A stretch of 64,000 nucleotides of DNA. Source: Anthonomus grandis grandis (Eukaryota; Arthropoda; Insecta; Coleoptera; Curculionidae). The position numbers and the translations under genes are program-made. Below the pieces are notes generated by a model. That model did no database searches. It had not been told where the DNA came from and saw only the letters and a list, made by a program, of their open reading frames with translations. The stretch covers positions 40,005,690 through 40,069,689 of the forward strand of contig NC_065549.1 in NCBI RefSeq assembly GCF_022605725.1. The letters are read 5' to 3'. The first letter of the stretch is position 1; every line of letters begins with the position of its first letter. Shown here piece by piece: positions 54,590-64,000 of this stretch.

Positions 54590-55620
54590 AGTCACACAGG
54601 CGGAATTATTTCGCTATTCAAAAAAATTGGATATTGAATTTTAATAAAAGAGAGAGGAAAATATACATTCGAAGGAAATAACGAGCCTATCGTATTTCAA
54701 GATATTTGCAAAAATCTCGGTTTGTACATTGATGTAGGATTAAGATTCTTATATCATGTGACATCAAAATTGTAGAAAGCCTATTCAATGTTGAAAACTT
54801 TATATTCACAGCGCCATGAGTTAAATGTGGATACTAAGCGAATGCTGTGCGACTCTCTCATTCTTTCTCATTTTAACTTTTCTGATACTGTGTATGGCCC
54901 TTGTTTAGGCAACAGAGATAAAATGCGTATACAAAAGTTGCAAAATGCATGTATAAGGTTTATTTTTGGTATTCGCAGGCCATATGGAGTGTCGCACGTT
55001 GAAAGATCTTGAGTGGCTTAATATGTCATCGAAGAGAGAGTTATATTATGTGGTATTTTGATACAATATTCTTAAGATGAGGTGCCCAATATCTTTTGGA
55101 AAGCGTGGTATTTAGAGCTGATATTCATCATCAGGCTAATGTTAGAAATAGACGGCGTTTAGATATTCCACGACATCGAAAAGAAATTTTTAAATGATCA
55201 TTTTCTTATAATATTTCATCTGTAGCAAAATAAATATATTACTGATCTTTCGCTAACGACAAACGGCTTCCGAAAATGCATGAAATCTAAGCTCCAGAAT
55301 ATTATTTAAAAACAGAGCAATGCATTTAAAAATATGAATTTTGCATTTGTTACAGGTTTTTATTTTTGTATATTCTCTTTTTAATTTTATTTAGGTAGAA
55401 ATGTTTTAAATGTATTTCCGCGATTTTTGTGCACTATTTATTTATTTTTCTTTGGGTACTTACTTTTTTTGAATAAATTATTCTACTTTATAGGTTACAA
55501 CAGCCCTCAACTGCGTTAAGAAGCTGAAATTATGCCTTTTAATCTGCATTTTGTCTGTCATTTTTTGTTACAATGATGTTTTTTTACAGCTTTGTAAACA
55601 TATGTATATATGGATTAATA
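54590..55620 (+). pseudogene. LINE C-terminal region (CR1/Jockey-like) ending in (ATT)n
   Basis: The plus strand gives KNLGLYIDVGLRFLYHV (usual NLGxxxDxxLxFxxHI), SMLKTLYSQRHELNVDTKRM then LCDSLILSHFNFSDTVYGP, and MRIQKLQNACIRFIFGIRRP (54788-55012), then decayed tail codons to about 55300. The 3' region ends TATGTATATATGG…AATAAACG directly before a long ATT microsatellite. Confidence 0.8.
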
Positions 55621-55623
55621 AAC

Positions 55624-55625
<2 letters not shown>

Positions 55626-55686
<61 letters not shown>

Positions 55687-55710
55687 TATTATTATTATTA
55701 TTATTATTAA
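55626..55710. repeat. (ATT)n microsatellite at LINE 3' end
   Basis: About 85 bp of ATT with one extra T near 55686. Follows the LINE's AATAAA-like end directly. Confidence 0.95.
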
Positions 55711-56379
55711 ATGAAATAATTTAATAGATAACTTCACTTACTTTTTTAGCTTTTAATTTTTAATGAAAACCCTCCTAGAATTACTCTAACCCTCCTAATA
55801 TTATTATATTGTATCTGGGCCGCTAAGAAGCTTTTAAAATAAAATTCAGCTATGGATCCTCCCATCTCTTTTTAAAAATCGTATGAGAGAGTGTTTTGTG
55901 GTTCAAGGGTGGCGGCTCTCTTGCCTGGGAAGTCGATGGCCCGATTACCCTTGCTGTAGTTATATCTCTTGATTCTGATTCTCATTGGAAAATTATTTTT
56001 AGCCTCATATATCAATTAACAAGCAAAAATGTAGAATTTGAAACCACACCTGTATACACGAGATCCCAAAGCATGCAACAATTGATCATTAGCAGCTTTT
56101 TTGGATTCACCAGGACGGCGTTCCCAATATCGGTACACTGCTCCTTCTCTAAGTTGATTTAAAATCCTTGGCAACTAACTTCTTCTTTAGAGAATACAAA
56201 GCAACCTAAACGTTCTTATAGGTTGACTTCTAATGTGATGCCTTTGGTAACCAGAAAATCGTTCTATCAGCCTTTTCATAAGATTTTTTCGGAAAACCTT
56301 AGCACTTTTTCTAGACGTTTTTAAGTCTTTAGCCACAGAGCATCCTCAGCTGGAGCAGTAAGCAGATCTTTTTGCACCT
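55711..56379. other. Unrecognised stretch with 88-codon frame; possibly gypsy 3' region
   Basis: The plus-strand frame at 55896-56162 and the minus-strand sequence AVYRYWERRPGESKKAA near 56120 match no family I can name. It lies 3' of a minus-strand gypsy integrase, so it may be retrotransposon 3' or LTR sequence. Confidence 0.3.
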
Positions 56380-57000
56380 TATAGTTCACGCCCTACCAAC
56401 TTTTTCGGCCATAAGAGTGATGGGCCATGAATTTATCGAATGTCAATCTGGTCGGATTTACCGCAGCTTAGCATCTTAGTGGTTTCCATAACAAGGAGCG
56501 AGTCGGTTAAAATTAATGACTTGAGCAATACCCCGCAATGGCTTTTGTATTCTGTAAAGAACATCGTTGATGACTTCCAGAACTTTGTATGGACCATCCC
56601 AGGATATTTGAAGTACATACCTATTCGTCTCTTAGGGTAGTACATCCAAACCAAGTCGCCGTTGTTTTACTGATCTTTGGCATTGGCATCATGCATCCTT
56701 TATTTGATCGTTGGCTTCTTGAATGGAAATGCGAACTTAGCTATGAATGACATCCATTCTTCTACGCAATTCATTGACGTAGTCCTTCCAGTAACATCGA
56801 TTCCTGGTGGGCAACCAAACTTCAGATTAAATGGGATATAGAGTTCTCTTCCCATTACTGTTCGAGCCGAAGATTCACCTGTGTTTTCAGAAATGACAGC
56901 AGGAACAAATGAAGAGAGCTATCCCATTCTCTTTGGTGGTTTAGGACTACTTTGGCCTAATACCGATTGTTTTGCGATTAAATTTAAATATGTTGCTTAG
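56380..57000 (-). pseudogene. Ty3/gypsy integrase C-terminal part
   Basis: Minus strand: SSARTVMGRELYIPFNLKFG and CPPGIDV (about 56880-56810; usual SPAxxxxGRELRLPxDLxFG), then EEWMSFIAKF, then NGDLVWMYYPKRRIGMYFK (near 56640-56600; usual GDxVWLYxPxRxxGxxPKL, the chromodomain-like end). Later codons are shifted by frameshifts. No LTR was identified. Confidence 0.7.
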
Positions 57001-57275
57001 AAGAGAAAAATGGACTGGTGATGGATTTTACATTAAATAAATTCAACTTTATAATAAAACAATTGAAGGCATTAAAATGCGCAGCTTTAAAATAACGTAA
57101 CTGGACACAACATAATGTTCTCCTGAAGATTTGCTTAATGTAGCTGCCCAGCCTCTTCTTTGGTTGTTCAAATGCCCAGGGAACAGTGCACCTTTCATTC
57201 TGTGTTTAGTTATTATAAGTTTAAACTTAGAATTAGTGGTAATAATTAAATCTTATTTATTTAATTATTTATCTT

Positions 57276-58213
57276 CTTCTTGCAGCGGAAAATAGTTATC
57301 CACGGCGTTATATTAGTATTTTAAAGAGGATAGAAGGCAAATCGTTGTACCTAAAGGATTTCCAGAGAAAATCAATATGTGTCAGGATACTTGGATTAAT
57401 AAAAATCCTGGGAAAAGAAGTGCCTTTGAAAGGATTGCTATTAACACTGTCAGTGGGTTTCCCGAAGCAGAAGCATGAAATTCTACGTCTTTGTCGTGAT
57501 GGACTACTTTAGCAAATAGGTTAAGGCATACCCTTTACCAAAGCAGAAAGCTTTTAATGTTATGGACGCTTAATAAAAATAATAGATCTGCCGGCATAGT
57601 ATACCTTTGAAATTTTGTTCAGACCAAGGACGAAACTTCGAATCCAACTTATTCTAGTAACATCTTCAAGATGTTTGGAATCAAAAAAATGAAAACTACG
57701 GCATTACACCCACAGTCAGATGACATATTGGAACGAAGGAATAAAATCATTAATCAGTGTTGCATCAATTGCTTTTCTTTAATTTTTTTTTATTATTTGA
57801 ATAATTGTGAAATCTACTAAATATAAAGCAATTTATTATATATCAATATGGCTTTATTAAGAATAATTTAATTTTGTTTAAATTAATGTTATATAATGTG
57901 CTCATATCAGATAAATCTCTATAAAAATCCTCTTGTGTATTAAGCCGAATTTTGTTATTCCGTTTCGCAAATTTCACAAAACCGGTTTGCATATTTTTGG
58001 ACAAAAGACAATTATTGTCATTGTGGCTCTCGAACTCTAAACTTACTGTGTACGGAATTCGCTATATTTCTAATCGATTTAATTAATCCAAGTATCCTGA
58101 CACATATTGATTTTCTCTAGGAAATCCTTTAGGTACAACGATTTGCCTTCTTTCCTCTCTAAAATACTAATATAACGTCGTGGATAACTATTTCCCGCTG
58201 CAAGAAGAAGATA
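57276..58213. repeat. Pair of 130-bp inverted repeats flanking a gypsy integrase fragment
   Basis: 57276-57405 and 58082-58213 are inverted copies (shared blocks: CAGCGG(G)AAA(T)AGTTATCCAC, GGCAAATCGTTGTACCTAAA, GTGTCAGGATACTTGGATTA). Between them lie about 680 bp including an integrase core. The flanks give no target duplication that I can see. Confidence 0.75.
57420..57760 (+). pseudogene. Ty3/gypsy integrase core
   Basis: Plus strand: ERIAINTVSGFPEAEA (first Asp replaced by Asn; usual ERIAIDIAGPFPxT), then shifted frames with VMDYFSK and KAYPLPKQKA-like sequence, CSDQGRNFESNLF (second Asp, near 57625), MFGIKKMKTTALHPQSDDIL then ERRNKIIN (Glu, near 57725). Known: the D, D, E blocks of retroviral-type integrases. 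Stops, frameshifts and the Asn mean it is inactive. Its orientation is opposite to the integrase piece at 56380-57000. Confidence 0.75.
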
Positions 58214-58219
58214 TAGTCC

Positions 58220-58370
58220 ATCGATTTAACCTCGTTAGACTTTTCCTTGTGGGGTTTTCCTAAGGACATTTACGATACCTAGCGAAGCCACGGCAAACAT
58301 TTGCACGATGTTGTATTTCGTGCATACTACATAATTAGCACAAAAATAATTGTACTTGAATACTAAAAAC
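58220..58370 (+). pseudogene. Mariner-type transposase C-terminal relic
   Basis: Plus strand: SIDLTSLDFSLWGFLKDIYD (usual SxDLTPLDFFLWGYLKDxVY, third Asp kept), then a deletion, then SHGKHLHDVVFRAYY (usual RGGHLxDIxFxT). Only this end of the gene is left. Confidence 0.6.
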
Positions 58371-59237
58371 TTAAATTTTTTGGCAGATAAGTTTAAAGTT
58401 TATATTAAACTTAACATATGAATTTTCTATCAAATGAACATGAAATACAAAAGCAATTTTATCAAAAATCAAAAGTTGTGGTTAATTTCGGTGAAACTGG
58501 AAGTGGTAACCCAATTTACTCTACCTTTTAATGAACTTCCTTGACTAATACTATGTTGACAAATTTTTGTTTATTTTTTCAGTTTTAGAATTTTAATCAG
58601 AATGTAGCACTTATGTAACTCCTTCATAAAAAAAAATGCGAATTTCACTCTTTAATTCTGCAAACTTTATTATGTATGGGTTTTATTCCCATTTTTTTTT
58701 TTCAAAAAATATTTTCACGATTTAAAAGCGAAAAAAATTGTCTATTTGATTTTTATTTTTGCGAAGAAAGCACTGTATCGAAAGCTCACTGTTGAGAAAA
58801 GTAGACTGTATTTATTGTTTTTGTGACAATTAATGGTTATGAGACCTTACTTTGTTTTCTCTCAATTACAGTTTTTTACTCGCTTTTTCTCAGTATGAAA
58901 TGAGGTTTATCCCATAAACACGGGATCGTATCGGGTGGTACTAGATGCGTGAGCGATGCGGTTTAGCGAATTTACTTCTTCTGATAATGGGTTTCAACGA
59001 ACTGGTTCAGTATATTGGAAGCGCACCTCTTTATAAGGCCTCAAAACATTCTTTTGGATGCATTTGAATAGAAATACTTTAACTAACTGTTTCTACACAG
59101 TGAGCCAAGCGAAATTGAGTTAAAGTTTAAAGTTTAATGAAAATTTGAAATAGAATGAAGAATGAACTACATGATTCAAACTGTTGTAAAATTTAAGAAA
59201 ACTGAACATACCGCCCACCAAAAATGCATTGCATTTT
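58371..59237. other. AT-rich stretch 3' of the BEL/Pao pol, no gene
   Basis: It could include the 3' LTR of the minus-strand BEL/Pao element, but no terminal repeat partner is in view. Nothing else recognised. Confidence 0.35.
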
Positions 59238-60290
59238 TCAGTGGCTTGAAAGCGGCAAAGGACATAGCTTGACTACAGGTCGCTTTAAGGTGCCATTATT
59301 GGTTTGAACAGTAGCGACTCTGACTACTCCATCCGAACCCGGATGTACCTCCTTAACTCGACCCATATGCCACTGCAGGGGCGGTGCTGAGTCACTGCGA
59401 ATTAGCACTAGAGTTCCAGGAGAGAGGTTAACAATAGGCTTATACCATTTAGCAAGTTGATGTAGCGTGTGCAAATACTCACTAGACCAACGGCGCCAGA
59501 AATCTTGATGCATTTTTTGGAGCATCTGCCAGCGATCTAAACGATTTACAGGTAGCGAGGTCACATCAGTCTCGGGGAGAGCAGTCAGAGGCTACAGTAC
59601 TAAAAAATGCCCGGCTGTCAAGGCCGTCAGGTCGTTTGGATCATTACTAAAGGGTGTAAGAGGACATGAATTTAAAAAGGCTTCAATTTGAATTAAAACT
59701 GTGTTTAATTCTTCATAAGTTAAACACTGATTACCAATCACGCGATATAAATGGATTTTAACAGATTTTACCCCCGCTTCCCACAGCCCTCCAAAATGAG
59801 GAGCGGAAAGTGGATTGAAGTGCCATGATATGCCCTCAGTTGAGGCAGTATTAACCATAAAACCATTCAATTGGTTAGACGCACCAGTAAAATTGGTACC
59901 GCAATCGCTATATAAGTGCTGACAACGGCCACGGCGAGCGATAAACCTACGTAAAGCAGCTAAAAAGGCCTCGGTTAGAGACCAATTCAAGATGTAAAGC
60001 TTTGGTGGCAAAGCAAACGAATAGGCACAGGTAAGCCTTAGTGGTGCGACTGCCACGGTAGCCTGACATCATTACATTAAAAGGCCCGGCGTAGTCCACT
60101 CCGGTGTGAAGAAAAGGCTTTACTTGGGAGACGCACAGCAGGCAAATCACCCATTGGGGGCTGAATAGACTGGGGTCTATACCTAAAGCAGCGTACACAT
60201 TTTGAAATAATTTGACGAATGACCCTGTTGGAAGATACTATCCAGAATTGTTGCATGATAAGAAACTGAATCAAAAACACCTGCATGAAA
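59238..60290 (-). pseudogene. BEL/Pao integrase
   Basis: Minus-strand order: a zinc-binding-like ISKCVRCFRYRPQ (60210), KPFLHTGVDYAGPFNV (first Asp, about 60110), RTTKAYLCLFVCFATKALHL, then HLYSDCGTNFTGASNQL (second Asp, near 59910), HFGGLWEAGVKSVKIHL (Glu, near 59790), LNSCPLTPFSNDPNDL, LTAGHFLV, and the C-terminal module QDFWRRWSSEYLHTLHQLAK and LVLIRSDSAPPLQWHMGRVK ending at 59238. Known: the long C-terminal FWxRWSxEYLxxLQ module is specific to BEL/Pao integrases. D, D and E residues are all present; breaks are frameshifts near 59580, 60050 and 60190. Confidence 0.9.
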
Positions 60291-61620
60291 ATATTTTAAA
60301 TAAAAATAAGTTACTACAAGTTTTGTAAACTCGTGAGTACCAGGTAAAAGGGCAGGATAATTGTGATTAAAACTCAATGAGTGTTTTAAGCGACTACCCA
60401 CGCGCAAGATATTATCACTATCCATAAAAACGCTTAACCGTCTAAGCGGCTTCGAAGGCAATTGATTGCTTTGAATTAGCCTTATGTCTAAAGCAAAGGC
60501 CCGTGACTGAACATGCTTAACCAAAACCATTGTGACGGCATGAAGTTGGGAAGACGTAAGAGCGCCTGTAAGTTTTTTAAGTGGGAAACAAATGTTATTT
60601 TTGTAGCGAAAGATATAAGCAACAATGCGCGTTAATTTATCAAATGATGAAAACTTCAAAATGAGGCTTTCAAAAAAATCGTTTTAGCGTTTTATTTTCT
60701 TCAGGTAAGGAAGCGACATTTGAAGAAACATTTACAAAATGGATCCAGTTGCGGTTTGAATTAAGTAAAAAACTCGGACCTGCCCACCAAAGCGAACTAT
60801 TTTTTAACTCTACCGGAAACAGGCCTCTAGAACCGAAATCCGTAGGATTGTTTTCAGAGGAGACATGATACCAATAAGAAATGGGTAACCTTTCTTGGAT
60901 AAAGGAGACCCTATTACTAAGAAAAGTACTCCAACAATGTGGAGACGCTTTGATCCACGAAAGAGCAATTATTGAGTCACTCCAGGCGAAAATCTTATGA
61001 ATTGCGAAAGATGAGGTATAAATTTTGTAAACATGTGACAGCAAACGAGACAAAAGCACGGCTGCGCATAGTTCTAAGCGTGAAATCGAAAGAGTTTTTA
61101 GCGGTGCAACTTTCGACTTAGCACATACAAATTGAGTGGGTACTTCTCCATCAGGAGTTAAACAGCATAGGTAAATTACAGCGCAATAGCCCTTTGCGGA
61201 GCTATCGCAAAACCCGTAAATTTCTATGGTCTTATAACTGAGAGGGAACAAACAACGAGGAATTTTACATTCCGATATAGAAGATATCTCCGAATAATAT
61301 TTATTCCAAATAAAAACGATCTCATTTGGAGGCGTTTCATCCCAACCTAGTTTAAAGCACCATAACCGCTGAATTAAGTGCTTAACAAGAAAAGTTAAGG
61401 GAGAAATTAATCCCAAAGGATCAAAAATCTTTGCTAAATTATACAAAAGTATTCGTTTTGTGCATCCTTTATTAATTGAACTAACTGAAAACTGGAAAAC
61501 ATTAAGAGAATGATTCCAATGAAAACCTAAAACTTTCAAGGGGCTGTCTGAATCGAAATTAAGTGAAAGACTTTCATTATAAAGAAAAGATGGTTGAAAA
61601 TCAGCTAACAAACGAGGATC
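60183..61620 (-). pseudogene. BEL/Pao RT thumb, RNase H and linker
   Basis: A 313-codon minus frame (61611-60670): SPLKVLGFHWNHSLNVF, KRILLYNLAKIFDPLGLISP, RLWCFKLGWDETPP, IEIYGFCDSSAKGYCAVIYL (RNase H start with Asp), KSKVAPLKTLSISRLELCAA (the Glu in RLEL), IFAWSDSIIALSWI (second Asp), then NNPTDFGSRGLFPVEL. It continues at 60659-60183 as the linker to integrase (FDKLTRIVAYIFRYKN; LRRLSVFMDSDNILRVGSRL). The conserved DPLGLxSP and CDAS-like motifs are typical of BEL/Pao. Remarkably open, so this copy is among the younger retroelements here. Confidence 0.9.
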
Positions 61621-62365
61621 ATTACTACATCATTTTCGAAGTTCAAAACCACCTTTCTGAAGAAGAGATATCATATCCCTTTGAAGATTTTTCGCTCCCT
61701 CAATGGTCTCTGAGCCACCGTTGATGTCGTCAACATAAGATGACCTCTAAATAATTTGGGAAGCTTCAGAAAAATTAATCTTTTCCTCTTCTGCTAAAGC
61801 TAATAACGATCTAATGGCAAGATAAGGTGCACAAGTTAGCCCATAAGTAACTGTAAGAAGTAGATAATCAGCGATAGGTTGATCTTTGGAGAAGCGCCAC
61901 ACGATTCTTTGATAATCGGCGTGTGCGGGGTTTATTAAAATTTTGCCTAAACATTTGGTGAAAGCAAAACAATGAATTCTGAAGCCAAGAAGTAACTCGA
62001 AAATATCAGTTTGTAATTTGGGTCCAGGGAGAAGACACTCATTAAGCGACATGTCCCCGGGAGATTTTGCTGAAGCGTTAAATACTACGCGAAGTTTAGT
62101 GGTGGGACTGGAATCCTTTAACACACAATGATGTGGGATATAAAATATAAAATGACCGTTGTGGTATGTCCCCTGATAGTAGTAAATCCATGTGATTTTG
62201 AGTAAGGTATTCCTGCATAAAAGCAGAATAATCACAGTAGAGCTTGGGATTCCTTTCGAGTCTGCGCTCTAACGATAAAGATTTTTGAACAGCTAATTTT
62301 CTACTACTAGTAAATTCAGGGTCCTGGCTTTGAAATAGCAAGGAAACTACGAATCTTTTGTATAA
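61612..62365 (-). pseudogene. BEL/Pao reverse transcriptase (palm and fingers), 5'-truncated
   Basis: Minus strand: SLSLERRLERNPKLYCDYSA (62265) upstream, then YIPHHCVLKDSSPTTKLRVV and FNASAKS, LNECLLPGPKLQTDIFELLL, YLLLTVTYGLTCAPYLAIRS (61747-62235), then YVDDINGGSETIEGAKNLQR near 61735 with the YVDD catalytic pair, in another frame. Known: this is the BEL/Pao RT, normally preceded by gag and an aspartic protease. Neither is found upstream of 62365, so the element is 5' truncated or recombined. Confidence 0.85.
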
Positions 62366-63059
62366 AAGATTGTATAATAAAGCAACATATTTAACTTAAT
62401 AAATCACAAAAAAATAAAACCGACAGGTATTATCTTAGATGGATTAAAATCAACTTGTCATGTAAAATTTTATTTAAAGATTATAAGAATATTAAGAACA
62501 ATGGAATTTAATACAACTAAACCAGAAGATATTATAGATTCGGGGCAGTTTCGCGGATCCCAGTCAAATAAAAGAGTTCTCTTCCTCATTACCAGAAATA
62601 TCTGAGTATTCAGGCACCCAAACATGCTAAACCCTGCAGCTGTCAGCCAGTTTTAGGATTTTAATACACTCTACACTAGCTCCAAGCTGACTTTATTGAT
62701 CGTAATAACCTTAAATGTCAAATTACCATCTAGCACTAGTCTATACTACTAATTTTAACCGATTTTAAGAGCTAAGTAGTTGAGTCGACCGGAACATTTT
62801 GTTTAATGCATTTGATTCACTCAATATTAATCTTTCAAGAAAAAGTGATACATCTATTTACGGTAACTTTTCCAATCATTGTAACTTATATCATCAGAAA
62901 GTACTCAATTTTTCGTTGGCCTAATCAACACTTTTACATCTACCGCTGTCTATTGAGACTGTCTAAACGACGATATTATTCCAATCGAATAAATAGTTCG
63001 TCAAATAACTAGAGTGGGAGCTGGAAAATATACAACTTTAAAGGGATTTAAATCCTGTA
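62366..63059. other. Gene-free stretch upstream of the BEL/Pao fragment
   Basis: No gag or protease motif in any frame I read. The plus-strand frame at 62806-63012 shows no motif. Confidence 0.35.
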
Positions 63060-63780
63060 TTAAATCAAACGAGTTATGCGAATATTTTTTTAAACAAGAC
63101 CTCATTACATATTTTTCTAATTAACCTAGATGAGTTAAAAAAAATTAAAGAACTTATTATAAACAAAAATTCTTCTGGAGAGAATGGCTTTTCAGTCCTA
63201 GTAAAATGGATAAATTCATCTTGGACATTGAGTATATTTCCAAATTGTTTGAAATTAGCAAAAGTAATTAATTTATATAGGTAGAAACTTTGAAGAGCCT
63301 GCCTATTTTACAATTACTTTCAAAATATTGCATACTTTGTCCAAATTCCTAGAGAAATTGGTTAAATCTCGCACGATGACTTTTCTGAAGTTAAACAACT
63401 CAGTATAACCCAATTTGGGTTTTCAAAAAGAACGACGTTGCAATTTGCAACTTTATTGTTTAATTATATAGATCAACGATGGTTGCGTTTTCGCAGCAGT
63501 CTTTTGACAAGAGTAAGGCTCTTGATTATATAAGCCATTAAAATCTGCTGTAAAAAGTAGAACTGTATGGCCTTGTCTTGGTTTATCCCTTAGTTAAAAG
63601 ATTGTAAGTAGCGCGTTCTGAATATGGTTAAATAACTTGGATTATTATTATACTACAGGGCTCGGTCTTGGAACCAAAACTGTTTTTTGTCAATGACCTT
63701 AATGTTTAAGAAAAATTCACTTTTTTTGCCATTTTGTAGCATAGTTCTAGTAATGAGTCCATGCGTTTTTCTTTATCGGC
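63060..63780 (+). pseudogene. Decayed LINE reverse transcriptase
   Basis: Plus strand: LKLAKVINLYR (near 63250; usual WKxAxVxPLxK), LSITQFGFSKRTTLQFATLL (63400-63460; usual QFGFRxxxST), then QGSVLEPKLFFVNDLNV (63656-63705; usual QGSVLGPLLFxxYxNDL). The palm Asp pair was not found. Stops throughout. Confidence 0.6.
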
Positions 63781-63879
63781 TGATCTTAAGGACTTAAAAG
63801 TAAAATAACAATGTGTTATATACAATAGCAATGTGTTATCATATAGTTCTTTGGTAGCGTGTGTGCATATTATTGGTCT

Positions 63880-63985
63880 CCCACCATTCAGGTCTGATGA
63901 TTCTTAATTCTTTAGGTGAAACATGTAACAGTTATGATTAACTTTATTATAGAAGTTTCGAGACCAAGACTTTGTGTTTTTTTTT
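63880..63985 (+). mobile_element. PLE terminal fragment with hammerhead-like motif, at window edge
   Basis: Shares the hammerhead core, then spacer, GAGACC, AAGACTTTGTGTTTTT with 28358-28440. Continues toward the window end, so its full extent is unknown. Confidence 0.5.
63891..63930 (+). ncRNA. Hammerhead-ribozyme-like motif, copy 4
   Basis: GGT (63891), CTGATGA (63894-63900), a stem II of the form CTTAA-TTC-TTTAG with one mismatch, GAAA (63918-63921), CATGT, triplet GTA, then AC pairing with the last two bases of GGT. Core boxes are canonical, and stem II differs from the other copies in sequence but can still pair. Confidence 0.5.
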
Positions 63986-64000
63986 CACATTCCTTAAAAT

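Noticed and set aside
1..64000. CRISPR arrays, bacterial operons, ribosome binding sites
   Set aside because: The window is eukaryotic in character (introns, LINEs, DNA transposons); no regular spacer arrays were seen.

Overview
The window looks like AT-rich insect nuclear DNA, possibly beetle; that guess rests only on base composition and the mix of mobile elements. I found no convincing host gene, tRNA, rRNA or CRISPR array. Almost everything recognisable is a mobile element, mostly decayed, often one inside another: LINEs of several clades, Tc1/mariner-superfamily transposons, an unclassified DDE-type transposon, Penelope-like (PLE) debris, Ty3/gypsy and BEL/Pao retrotransposons, and foldback/MITE elements. 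All clade calls come from protein motifs read by eye.

Layout. 1-9060: a transposase end and a LINE scrap, then a Dong/R4-like LINE lying between two (TAA)n tracts (881-933 and 9030-9060). It is split by an APE-type LINE (2771-8458), itself split by a 2.65-kb terminal-inverted-repeat (TIR) element (3479-6128). 9061-16560: a foldback (10593-11062), and a LINE interrupted by a mariner-like element with roughly 600-bp inverted ends (12181-14619). 16560-23930: LINE RNase H, a MITE, a Tc1 relic and a small TIR element carrying a zinc-finger-like start. 23930-29000: a minus-strand LINE broken twice, once by a 3.47-kb DDE-type transposon with ATAT target duplication (24113-27581) and once by a 284-bp palindrome with a hammerhead-ribozyme-like motif in each arm and a 13-bp target duplication (28221-28504).

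29336-31243: a palindromic MITE whose centre holds a mariner-type transposon with one intact 362-codon transposase frame, whose third catalytic Asp is Asn. 32100-45820: a gypsy-type provirus remnant (env plus a scrap of pol), LINE pieces, a PLE reverse-transcriptase relic and mariner relics. 45820-54560: mostly non-coding, with tandem repeats, a 430-bp tandem duplication, a foldback and a small bZIP-like reading frame behind an apparent intron. 54560-64000: LINE, gypsy integrase pieces in both orientations, a BEL/Pao pol (59238-62365), another LINE and a last hammerhead-like motif at the edge.

The strongest leads are the recurring hammerhead-like motifs with covarying stems (23980, 28266, 28358, 63891), the 3.47-kb transposon whose insertion point can be read to the base, the mariner with duplicated inverted transposase ends, and the 2.65-kb TIR element with a small intron-containing gene of unknown function.
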